Shown: positions 46,433 through 53,889 of the stretch, piece by piece | Position numbering within the stretch: the first letter of the stretch is position 1 | Layout of the letters: each line of letters begins with the position of its first letter | IMG/VR virus record: IMGVR_UViG_3300022213_000006 | Coordinates: 1-54,245 of that record | Length of the DNA: 54,245 bases | Source: a virus | Reading direction: 5' to 3' (one strand) | Translations under genes and position numbers: made by a program | Notes under the pieces: model-generated | The model's database searches: none | What the model was told of the DNA's origin: nothing | What the model saw: only the letters and a program-made list of their open reading frames with translations

Positions 46433-47862
46433 TCCGCGGGTTCCTTTTCAAGTTCACGCGCCGCTCGGATGTCCATCTCTTTCTGAACCTCTGCTTCCAT
46501 CTCTTCAACAGTCAGGTCCGCCGGCATGATCTCGCCCCGCTGCAAATTAGAGTGAAGCACGCGACGACTGAACGCCCCCGCTTGCCACGCACTGACGAGA
46601 GCTTCGAGGTCACCCGCAGAGAGGCGCGTGTCCACAAAGTCTCGATTCAGCTTCACATTCACTGAACCCGGATCGATGCCCTTGAAGCTCGCAGCCCACT
46701 GCAACGCTTTGCGGAAAGCCAGCTCGACGGTCTCTGTGCCGCCCATAAGGACACTGGTTTCCTCTCTTGCCTCCAACCGCGTTGTTTCTGCCGTGACGTT
46801 GTCGCGTTCGTTGTCGGAACGCACCAACCGCGCACCAAGAACAGCCATGCGATCTTCCTTGTCCTGCATGGCGTTACGAAGCGTCGCGACACCCTGGCCC
46901 GTGTATTCCAACATTCCCACCTTCACGTCTTTGGCCGAAGAGTGCCAAATTTGGGAAGGACCAACCGTAGTGGGACGCTCTTCTTTCTTCATGCCGAATG
47001 CGTACGGGGTCGGGGAACCGATCATGTGGAGAGCCATCTCGTAATCCGCGGAGTTGCGGTAATGCGCGAGATTGACGTTCACGAGGTCTAAGAATGGAGC
47101 CTTCTCCGTAGTAGGACGAAGATCGAAGGTGTTGACGAAAATGAAGGGGATGAACGGGAGAGGAGCCCCATTCATGGTCGGAGTTAACACCGGTCCTGCC
47201 TCGAAGGAATCGAAGCCGTCAAAAAACATGCTTCCGATCACACTTGTTTTTCGGATCGACGTCTGCGTAGTTACCTGCATCCACACGCGTTGGTGGTACA
47301 CCCCGTCCTCAAGATAAAGCTCGCGGATTCGAGCGACTTCCTCTCCATCTTGAATCGCCGGTTCTTCGATCGCACACACGCGGGTAAGCATGCGGACCCC
47401 AGACACCGGATCAATGCCCTCTTCCCAGTTGAAGATCTCCTCCGCGCGCCAGGTCGCAATGTATGGCAGCGCATTGGGAGAACCCGTCTGCGGCATGTCC
47501 ACCAGCAGACCCAGTCGCCCGATAGACAGCGTCTCCCGGAGCGATTCTCGAATGAGCTGTCGGCTGTCGTAGCCTTCCGGGCTCATCGCCTCAGAGAGGC
47601 CCGCTAACGCCGGGGGGAGCGTAATCACGGGCTCGACGCGAAACACCAAGCCGACCAGCCCGCGCAAAGTTCGGTCGGCGACGGCATAGAAACTCGCTCG
47701 AGTCTTGTAGCTGGCGTAGTCCCGCAGCTTCATGCCGCCCGGACGGGGAAGATAGAGGGAACCCTTTTCCTTGATCTGCTCTTCTCCCTCAATCGCATCG
47801 CGAACCTTGGTCCACGACTCAATGCGGCGATCCCAACCCGCTGCGGTATCTGTAATCGGCAT
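46429..47862 (-). CDS. Portal protein (DUF4055-like)
   Basis: This 477-residue product forms the dodecameric DNA entry channel. N-terminal part with YLPRPGGMKLRDYASYKTRA then ADRTLRGLVGLVFR fits the DUF4055 family, as do VNVNLAHYRNSADYEMALHM and PTPYAFGM. C-terminal coiled coil (LTVEEMEAEVQKEMDIRAAR) is typical of the portal barrel. TGATG overlap with terminase. Confidence 0.85.
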   Translation of the reverse strand: MPITDTAAGWDRRIESWTKVRDAIEGEEQIKEKGSLYLPRPGGMKLRDYASYKTRASFYAVADRTLRGLVGLVFRVEPVITLPPALAGLSEAMSPEGYDSRQLIRESLRETLSIGRLGLLVDMPQTGSPNALPYIATWRAEEIFNWEEGIDPVSGVRMLTRVCAIEEPAIQDGEEVARIRELYLEDGVYHQRVWMQVTTQTSIRKTSVIGSMFFDGFDSFEAGPVLTPTMNGAPLPFIPFIFVNTFDLRPTTEKAPFLDLVNVNLAHYRNSADYEMALHMIGSPTPYAFGMKKEERPTTVGPSQIWHSSAKDVKVGMLEYTGQGVATLRNAMQDKEDRMAVLGARLVRSDNERDNVTAETTRLEAREETSVLMGGTETVELAFRKALQWAASFKGIDPGSVNVKLNRDFVDTRLSAGDLEALVSAWQAGAFSRRVLHSNLQRGEIMPADLTVEEMEAEVQKEMDIRAARELEKEPAE

Positions 47863-49589
47863 CAGAGGAAACCCCCAAAATCATCGGTACTGAAGTCGGA
47901 CAGGGTGACAGCCGGAGCAAACGTAAGCGCAAGCGCGTCTGCGAAATCCGGACTTTCTACTCCGCGTCGACTCATGGACCGTTTTGACTCAAGTATGACT
48001 TTCCCACTCGCGTTCGAACCCCAAGTAGGCATGCTCAACTGCGTCTGCAAGGTGGGATCATCAGGCAGAGAGATTAGTTCGTCCAGAGAGTGCTTACGCC
48101 CCTTCGCGTCGCCCCGCAGATAAAGGATGTGCTCGTAGGTCTTCTGAAATCGATCTCGCATCAACCACCAAAGCTCTGCCCGCGTATTGGCGAACTTCTC
48201 ACTTGAGGTGCGATCATCATCCCACAGAGTCTCTGAGGGTGGGGATCCCACGTTAATAGGAAGAACCTCTACCGCGCGCTGCGTACGGATGCGTCGGGTT
48301 TTAGAGGCTTCGAACGGAAACTCAGGAGGCACAGCCGTCGTGATATCGCGCTGCGCCCGCTCCGTTTCAAAAGTAGAAGTCGAACCGATCCCCACTCCGA
48401 GTGGGTCGTAACACAACGTATAGACCCCGTCCTCGCGCGCGAGCTGCAGGGCCTGAATTGCATCGTGTGTTGGGTTCCCACCCTCCCACGAGCGGGGAGG
48501 ATCCACCCAAGGACCAAAACGAGACACGTAGACGGTTTTTCCGGCGCCTCCGCCTCCAATGTCCAGGCCAGCCACGCCCAGGGAACTCCTCGGCCAATCC
48601 CTGATCAGCGTGTTGATAACTCGAGCCGCCTCGACCCATTTTCCGGGGATTACGACGTTGTCGATCGACGCGGTGTAGTCGATGTCGACTTCCGCAGCGA
48701 GAATGTGCGGTTCCAGCTTGTTTTTCTGCTGCTCGTACCACTCTTGGTTTTTCCTCGGGTCTTCAGTCCAGTGGAACCTGAACTTCGGAAACTTTCCACT
48801 CGTCACCTTTCGGTAGAACGGATTCCCAGTGCCGTGCGCGGTACTCGACCAAATTCGCACATTGGAGACCTGACTAAGCGCAGCTTCCGCGCGCTCCGGC
48901 TGCTCAAAGAAAGCGGCCTCGTCAATGAAGTAGATGGAGGCGCGCCCACCGCGCCCGATGTTGTTGCCAGCCTCTCCAGTCAGCGTTGAGCCGTTCTCTG
49001 GGTTCACGAACTTCAAAGAAGGGGCATGCTCCTCTTTGTTGTAGCCACGAGGAAGAAACTCCACCGGCAGGTTATCGAGAATGATTCGCCCCTTTTCAAA
49101 CAACGAATCTGGATCCCCGAGCTTGTCGATCTTGATCTCCTTGTACGATCCGTACCCGATCTTCACCCCGGAGAAGAACAACCACTGGTGGATCCCGTAC
49201 ATCATCATGAGCCACGAGATGCCCATGTCTCGGCTCTTCTCGGTAACCCCATCTTCGCGCTTCCGACGCCGCTCCTCGACCCAGTGGATGAACTGTTTTT
49301 GCTTGGGGAAGAGCAGGAAAGGCATGAAAACAGTGCGGTTCACCTCTGCGTTACGAGGGTCATAGGTAACCCCCCAATCTTGGATGAACTCGACCACACG
49401 TGTCCGATAGAAGAGCTTCAGGGCAAGCAGACGCTTTGCCCCGTGTTCTTCGTCGCGCAACCATGAAAGCCGCTGAGCGCGCTCTTTGATGATCGGCACG
49501 TAATCCGGGTTGTTCCAATCGAAGTTTCGAATCGCTTCCGACTCGACTACTTCAGGAAACCCAGATTCTTGAGTGCTAACAGCAGCCAC
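47862..49589 (-). CDS. Terminase large subunit
   Basis: This 575-residue product pumps DNA into the head. Walker A-like TEKSRDMGISW, Walker B with Asp-Glu in IYFIDEAAFF, and motif III-like IWSSTAHGTGN. The nuclease part has GVAGLDIGGGGAG and SPDFADALALTFA with acidic metal ligands. GTG start with GGGGA upstream; overlaps the preceding small gene by 43 bp. Length typical. It may package by headful (sequence gives no cos site). Confidence 0.9.
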   Translation of the reverse strand: MAAVSTQESGFPEVVESEAIRNFDWNNPDYVPIIKERAQRLSWLRDEEHGAKRLLALKLFYRTRVVEFIQDWGVTYDPRNAEVNRTVFMPFLLFPKQKQFIHWVEERRRKREDGVTEKSRDMGISWLMMMYGIHQWLFFSGVKIGYGSYKEIKIDKLGDPDSLFEKGRIILDNLPVEFLPRGYNKEEHAPSLKFVNPENGSTLTGEAGNNIGRGGRASIYFIDEAAFFEQPERAEAALSQVSNVRIWSSTAHGTGNPFYRKVTSGKFPKFRFHWTEDPRKNQEWYEQQKNKLEPHILAAEVDIDYTASIDNVVIPGKWVEAARVINTLIRDWPRSSLGVAGLDIGGGGAGKTVYVSRFGPWVDPPRSWEGGNPTHDAIQALQLAREDGVYTLCYDPLGVGIGSTSTFETERAQRDITTAVPPEFPFEASKTRRIRTQRAVEVLPINVGSPPSETLWDDDRTSSEKFANTRAELWWLMRDRFQKTYEHILYLRGDAKGRKHSLDELISLPDDPTLQTQLSMPTWGSNASGKVILESKRSMSRRGVESPDFADALALTFAPAVTLSDFSTDDFGGFL

Positions 49590-49762
49590 GCGTTCCCCGT
49601 CTCCGTGAGATGGCTTCGATCTTCGGGGTCAGTGAGCTGCTTCGCAACGTCTTCGGGTATCCCCGGTATTAGAAACGGCCGGCGTCGTCTTTTAGCCTTG
49701 CCCTTAGTTTTCTCGCGCTCCGCTGCAGCACGCTGTCGTTGCTCCAGCGTGGGAAAATTCAC
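49547..49762 (-). CDS. Small basic protein upstream of the terminase
   Basis: This 71-residue product has a GTG start at 49762, overlapping the stop of the Ntn-hydrolase-like gene by 4 bp (GTGA). Very basic middle (REKTKGKAKRRRRPFLIPGI), then EDVAKQLTDPEDRSHLTETG. It overlaps the terminase start by 43 bp. A small terminase or DNA-binding accessory is possible, but no HTH is evident. Confidence 0.55.
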   Translation of the reverse strand: MNFPTLEQRQRAAAEREKTKGKAKRRRRPFLIPGIPEDVAKQLTDPEDRSHLTETGNAWLLLALKNLGFLK

Positions 49763-50337
49763 CACTCGAGTACTTCGGGTTTTTGAAGGCGTGCCCCCGA
49801 AGCTGAGACATTCCACAGCGAGATGGGTGGCCCGCAAGTCGTGTCGTGCTTCGCTGCGATAACCAACGCCGAGCGAAACGCGGTTTCTTCATCGTGTCGT
49901 AGGCCGACCGCACCCCAATACGCCCCGTACGCGAGTACCGCACCAGACCCAATGAATGTGATTCCACGAATGGGCTCGGGCTCTAAGTAGCCACCAAGCT
50001 CGTACATCTCGCGACCGTTCGTGATCAGAGCCTCGATCGGTAAATTCGGCTGCCCGTTCTCGGGCTGAACTCCAGCACTCAAGAAACGATCTTGGATGTA
50101 TGCGGACAACTTGCGGACCATCTTCCCGCTGAAATTGTTGGCCGTGAGCCCCACCGCCTCGATGCCGTCGCGTAAGAAAATGGAGTTGAAGGTAAAGCCC
50201 GAAGAGACCGCCACCATGCGGCCTCGTGTAACCCACTTACTATGCGTGGAACGCAAACGAAGATTCCCAGCCGTAACCAGGGAATCCACCCCGAACAGAC
50301 ACCCAGAGTCAGAGAGCAAAGCTCCCGCAATCGTCAT
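49759..50337 (-). CDS. HslV/proteasome-like Ntn hydrolase
   Basis: This gene encodes 192 residues. After removal of Met, Thr2 would be the N-terminal nucleophile (MTIAGALLSDSGCLFGVDSL), as in HslV and proteasome beta subunits. Asp18 in GVDSLVT, the segment GITFIGSGAVLAYGAYWGAV and the block ALVIAAKHDTTCGPP fit the fold. No ATPase partner is visible here. It may process virion or host proteins; capsid maturation is a possible role given its place by the terminase. ATG with GAGG at good spacing. Confidence 0.62.
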   Translation of the reverse strand: MTIAGALLSDSGCLFGVDSLVTAGNLRLRSTHSKWVTRGRMVAVSSGFTFNSIFLRDGIEAVGLTANNFSGKMVRKLSAYIQDRFLSAGVQPENGQPNLPIEALITNGREMYELGGYLEPEPIRGITFIGSGAVLAYGAYWGAVGLRHDEETAFRSALVIAAKHDTTCGPPISLWNVSASGARLQKPEVLEW

Positions 50338-50370
50338 TCGCGTGCCTCAGCATGGAAAACCAACTGGCAG

Positions 50371-50862
50371 CTACGGCCGAAGAACAGGGGCCTGCGGGCC
50401 TCTCCACGAATTAGAAGGGCTCGGATCAACGACTGAGATCGTCAGACTGCCGCACGTACCGGTGTAGCCTGTGGGAGCGACAACAACGGTGGGGCAGCCC
50501 ACAGCTGCCAATTCCGGCTCGGGGGCGGTGCAGCTGATCGGACGCGCCGTGTCTTTCTTCGGCCCAGCATCGTACACCTGAGGACGAGCGCGATACCCCA
50601 CCGCTTGCGCTCGGCTTGGGACGTCCCAGCAGTTGTACGGGGTGAGCACTGCGCGCGTCCCGTCCGCACGAAGAAGCTCTACCCACTGCCCCGTCACAGA
50701 GTCGAACCTCTCGAGAGCGGTGCCAACGGCGTACACATTCCAGCCATTGGCGCCGGGAACCACGACCCCCGTAACGGGGTTCATGTTCAAGATCTTCTCG
50801 CCGGCCAGCGCGCTAACGGCTGACAGGACGGCAGCGCCGAGAAGTAATCCGAGACGAGCCAT
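50371..50862 (-). CDS. Secreted protein with WRGPxxPxLxP C-terminus (1)
   Basis: This 163-residue product uses ATG 50862. A clear Sec-type signal peptide (MARLGLLLGAAVLSAVSALA, cleavage after Ala20) precedes a mature domain with four cysteines (NCWD, ISCT, VGCP, GTCG) that could form two disulfides. The C-terminus SWRGPQAPVLRP matches that of the next gene. The protein should be exported to the periplasm or cell surface, unusual beside packaging genes. Function unknown. Confidence 0.68.
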   Translation of the reverse strand: MARLGLLLGAAVLSAVSALAGEKILNMNPVTGVVVPGANGWNVYAVGTALERFDSVTGQWVELLRADGTRAVLTPYNCWDVPSRAQAVGYRARPQVYDAGPKKDTARPISCTAPEPELAAVGCPTVVVAPTGYTGTCGSLTISVVDPSPSNSWRGPQAPVLRP

Positions 50863-50879
50863 CGGACAGCTCAGTCCAC

Positions 50880-51266
50880 CTAAGGCTGCAGAGTCGGACG
50901 GGCCGGGCCTCGCCACCGCGGAAGGGACACCGTGGCAGTCGCCGTGTTACCGATCTCTGCAGAAAGCGGAGTCGTGCAGTTTCCGAAAGCCTCTGCGGTG
51001 CTCTGTGACCCCTTCACCTGGGATTTCGTGATCGGAACCGCTGCTCCGACAGTCGAATTCACAATGACCTGCCGGATCGTGGTGCCGATGGGGTTCTGTA
51101 GATCAACGACGCAGCGGATGGTCGTGCCCGCAGGGAACGCATCACCGTCGAGATCCGCCGTTGGCATGACGATCGACCCGCCATCCGTCCAATCCAAGGG
51201 GGTCGTCTGCGCGGAAGCCATCGCCGCGAATCCAAGAACGAGGGTGAATGCGAGTAGTAAACGCAT
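50880..51266 (-). CDS. Secreted protein with WRGPxxPxLxP C-terminus (2)
   Basis: This 128-residue product uses ATG 51266 with GGAG upstream; the frame to 51359 is not supported. Signal peptide MRLLLAFTLVLGFAAMASA with AxA-like cleavage, followed by a beta-rich mature domain with two cysteines (TIRCVVDLQ; GNCTTP). The end RWRGPARPTLQP aligns with the neighbour's end. The two genes are adjacent, suggesting duplication with divergence of the mature part or a shared anchoring signal. Confidence 0.68.
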   Translation of the reverse strand: MRLLLAFTLVLGFAAMASAQTTPLDWTDGGSIVMPTADLDGDAFPAGTTIRCVVDLQNPIGTTIRQVIVNSTVGAAVPITKSQVKGSQSTAEAFGNCTTPLSAEIGNTATATVSLPRWRGPARPTLQP

Positions 51267-51343
51267 TTGGAGAGTCTCCGGTTTGGGGTGCGGTCTCCCG
51301 CAATGGAGACACCGAGTTAGCGGAGCCTTCTCCAGTGTGCCAC

Positions 51344-52858
51344 CTACTCGTCGCACCACTCGGACCCCAGCAAGTTGATGAGCTGGCGTTTACCATTCTC
51401 GTGAATTAGGCCGTGCGTATGTAACCACGCGGAAGCTGCAGCCTGTGCGTACACCAATCCCAAGAGGCTTGATGTACCCACTTGCCAAACCCCACGAAGA
51501 ATCCCCGGTGCATGAGAATGTCCGATGAATGAGCGAGTTCCAATTCGATCGAAGGCTCTTCGACTTCCCCGAGTACCGGAGGGACCGACGTGTCCGTGGA
51601 AACCTGTCTCCACCCCACGAATTCGATGGGACTCTCCCGTCTGCAGAAAATTGATCTTGCTGTAGCCCCACTGCTTCGCCATCGCAGCAAGTGGATCCAT
51701 CTGCACAACACCGGCAGGCGTGTAACGGGAGCCCTCCAGCATGGCTCTCTGAAGCTCAAGCAGGAAAAGCGCGTTGTCATAGTGCTTGACTTCAGTCCAG
51801 TGCTTGGTCAGTGCCCACCGAGCAAGGTGATCATTGTGGTTCGATGGAATGACCGTAGACTTAGCCCACGCAGGGGTGTTCTGCTTAACAAACTCCAGCG
51901 CGCGTCGAACCTCGTCTTTTACGCTGCCTCTCCCCGCCAGGTGCAGAATCAGCTCTTCCAGCGGATTGTTGTGGTGGCTCCCACTCTGCATGTCCAGCAG
52001 ATCGTGCCAGATAATTTCTCGAGGCCGCAGCCGATCAACGATTCCGCCGGGCCCGTACGTCCCACGCACAACCTCCGAGTCGATACGATCGATGTGGGAG
52101 TCCCCAGTAACAAGAGCAGGAATCGAGCGTTGCAGTGTCGGCTTCCCCGTAGAGGTATACCGGGTGTTAAGGTCGTAGATGACGTGATCCCCATCTGCGA
52201 TGAGTTGCCGCAAGTGGAATCGTCCACCCTTCTTTTCGACCACGATGCCGCCCACGGAATGGTTGAACGCGCCTTTCGCTCCCGCCGTCGATCGGGAGTA
52301 CCTCTTTGCAGTGATCGACCCGGTTGTATGAAGGATCTTCGGCAACTCGTTCTGCGGAGTCGGGATCGTTTCCATGGCAAGCTGGGCATGGCCGAAAATG
52401 GCGGACGCTCCACGAGTTAGCCCATCAAGCCCTGTAAGCGGATTGCGGGCCGTAGCAGCGATGGGGATGTCGCCCATCACGTACAGCTGCTCATGGAGGC
52501 GAATCTGATTCGCGCACAGGTACGGCTGCAATTCTCGCGGCCACACCTCTTCTTCCACGCGCCTTTTCGCCTCAAGGTCCGAGGTGGGATTCCGGTATCG
52601 GGCTTGGAGTACTACCAACTCGGCGCCACGGGAATCGCAGTAACGACGCAGCGTGTCGTAGGCCTTTTCGACCGGAGAGTTGTTCAGTGCGGTCGTTACG
52701 ACAACGCGACTCGCGCGCTCAATCCGGGCTCGAGCCTCCAGACTGAGGTGGTAGACAGGGGAGTCCGGGGTGTCCGAAGGGAGAAAATCATGCTGCGCAA
52801 CAACGACCGGGTCATCTAGGAGGGAAGTTGCTTTCCTAGCACCGCGCGTTCCTGCCAC
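51344..52858 (-). CDS. Metallophosphoesterase, T5 A1-like
   Basis: This gene encodes 504 residues. Blocks ALVTGDSHIDRID (GDxH), EIIWHDLLDMQS, STVIPSNHNDHL (NH-x-x-H, like the GNHD motif) and SFIGHSHAPG (GHxH) are the calcineurin-like metallophosphoesterase motifs in order. Phage T5 A1 and related proteins have this fold and act in DNA transfer and host DNA breakdown; that link is from the pattern, not a full alignment. GTG start with GGAGAA upstream. It overlaps the 52816 gene by 43 bp. Confidence 0.7.
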   Translation of the reverse strand: MAGTRGARKATSLLDDPVVVAQHDFLPSDTPDSPVYHLSLEARARIERASRVVVTTALNNSPVEKAYDTLRRYCDSRGAELVVLQARYRNPTSDLEAKRRVEEEVWPRELQPYLCANQIRLHEQLYVMGDIPIAATARNPLTGLDGLTRGASAIFGHAQLAMETIPTPQNELPKILHTTGSITAKRYSRSTAGAKGAFNHSVGGIVVEKKGGRFHLRQLIADGDHVIYDLNTRYTSTGKPTLQRSIPALVTGDSHIDRIDSEVVRGTYGPGGIVDRLRPREIIWHDLLDMQSGSHHNNPLEELILHLAGRGSVKDEVRRALEFVKQNTPAWAKSTVIPSNHNDHLARWALTKHWTEVKHYDNALFLLELQRAMLEGSRYTPAGVVQMDPLAAMAKQWGYSKINFLQTGESHRIRGVETGFHGHVGPSGTRGSRRAFDRIGTRSFIGHSHAPGILRGVWQVGTSSLLGLVYAQAAASAWLHTHGLIHENGKRQLINLLGSEWCDE

Positions 52859-53256
52859 CGCTTTCTCCCGCTAGCACCAGCCGCTTGTCTGAGTCGGTCC
52901 CACAAATCCGGGTGGTATCTCTGAAGAAAACTGAGCGTCTGCCGTTTCTTCAGAGGCGCTCTCGCAAACTCCGAGCACACTTTCCTCTGCGCCTCGTCCA
53001 GACGCAGTGACGCACCCTTCTGATCCTTAATGAGAACATCCTGGTCACTGGGCGTGTCCGCCACTGCCTTGGCGGCGGCGTACAATCGCCCAATCAAATC
53101 TTCCCAAGGAAAGCTGTGGCCATGAACGACTTTCAGCTCGCAGAGACCTAATAGCCAAGAGCGTAGAGGCTCGCGACCCAACTGAGAAGCTTCCTGAGCT
53201 AGCGGAACGATCTCCTGCGCAGCTTGTGAAACTGGATCCAGCATCCTCTTCTTCAC
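52816..53256 (-). CDS. Hypothetical protein at the head of the late operon
   Basis: This 146-residue product has a GTG start after AGGAGG. Helical and basic: SQAAQEIVPLAQEASQLGRE, GRLYAAAKAVADTPSDQDVL, ending in RKRWQERAVLGKQLP. First gene of the long leftward set that ends at 22241. Possibly a small terminase-like DNA-binding protein, but no HTH was identified. Confidence 0.6.
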   Translation of the reverse strand: MKKRMLDPVSQAAQEIVPLAQEASQLGREPLRSWLLGLCELKVVHGHSFPWEDLIGRLYAAAKAVADTPSDQDVLIKDQKGASLRLDEAQRKVCSEFARAPLKKRQTLSFLQRYHPDLWDRLRQAAGASGRKRWQERAVLGKQLPS

Positions 53257-53285
53257 GAGACAGCCTCCTGCTAAAAATTCCCAAC

Positions 53286-53564
53286 ATGACGGACGAACTC
53301 AAAAACGCTCTACAACGTATCGGAACCCCTGCCTACGATCTCGCACTTGAGATCTATGAAAGCGAAGAGTCAGGCGAGGGGCTGGCGTACCGTCGTTTTG
53401 AGATTCAAGTCCAAACGACAAAGTCCGATGGCGAAACGCAGTTGCAGGTAATTCCCTGCGTCTGCATCGTCGCCACCGGACTCGGAGCCCAGGCCGCGGA
53501 AGCGGCCATAGACGAGTTCGCGCGGTTTATGCGCGAACGATCTAGGCAGACCCCCACTGCTTGA
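53286..53564 (+). CDS. Hypothetical protein, possibly on a leaderless mRNA
   Basis: This 92-residue product uses ATG 53286. No Shine-Dalgarno precedes it; TAAAAA at 53272-53277 would place the transcript start at or next to the ATG. Sequence: TDELKNALQRIGTPAYDLAL, YRRFEIQVQTTKSDGETQLQ, then a helical Ala-rich end. The divergent gene at 53256 leaves only 29 bp between starts. No domain recognised. Confidence 0.55.
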   Translation: MTDELKNALQRIGTPAYDLALEIYESEESGEGLAYRRFEIQVQTTKSDGETQLQVIPCVCIVATGLGAQAAEAAIDEFARFMRERSRQTPTA

Positions 53565-53811
53565 GCAGTGTGCGCGCCTCACGCGTGAGCGTGACGCCCG
53601 AGCGCGACGCATCGTCGATCAGCGTCTTGTTGGCGTTGCGGGACAGACGCGCCACCGTCGTGTGGACGTTCCCCGCACTGATTCCCAGCGCGCGAGCCGC
53701 TCCGTTGTAGGAGCCGTTCTCTGCCACGGCCTTGAGCACAGCGATCTGACGCGTGGTGACCGAGGGCGGGCGCCCCACGGCTGACTTCTTCGACTTCACC
53801 TTCTTGGACAC
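53542..53811 (-). CDS. LysR-type winged-helix DNA-binding protein
   Basis: This 89-residue product has a GTG start at 53811 after AAGGAGAA; the longer frame to 54243 runs through another gene. A basic start (MSKKVKSKKSAVGRPP) is followed by a winged helix-turn-helix: AVLKAVAENGSYNGAARALG, ISAGNVHTTVARLSR, SGVTLTREARTLLKQWG. It resembles the N-terminal domain of LysR regulators without any effector domain, so it is a free-standing regulator. A 7-bp inverted repeat lies in its promoter region. Overlaps the end of 53286-53564 tail to tail. Confidence 0.72.
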   Translation of the reverse strand: MSKKVKSKKSAVGRPPSVTTRQIAVLKAVAENGSYNGAARALGISAGNVHTTVARLSRNANKTLIDDASRSGVTLTREARTLLKQWGSA

Positions 53812-53832
53812 TCGATTTTCTCCTTGTATTGA
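53804..53832 (+). promoter_or_regulatory. Putative rightward promoter for the gene at 53890
   Basis: TTGGAC (53804-53809), a 17-bp spacer and TATTGA (53827-53832) lie upstream of the ATG at 53890. The first arm of the GTAGAAC inverted repeat starts right behind the -10, so a bound regulator would block it. Confidence 0.4.
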
Positions 53833-53873
53833 GTAGAACCCCATAAGGGCGCTCTCGTTCCCCAATGTTCTAC
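53833..53873. promoter_or_regulatory. GTAGAAC inverted repeat, candidate operator
   Basis: GTAGAAC (53833-53839) and its reverse complement GTTCTAC (53867-53873) are separated by 27 bp. Leftward, TAGAAC of the second arm is a -10 with TTGCAT 17 bp upstream (53895-53890), which would serve the regulator gene. Rightward, the first arm covers the likely start site of the other promoter. Confidence 0.45.
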
Positions 53874-53889
53874 ACCCCAGGAGCAAATT

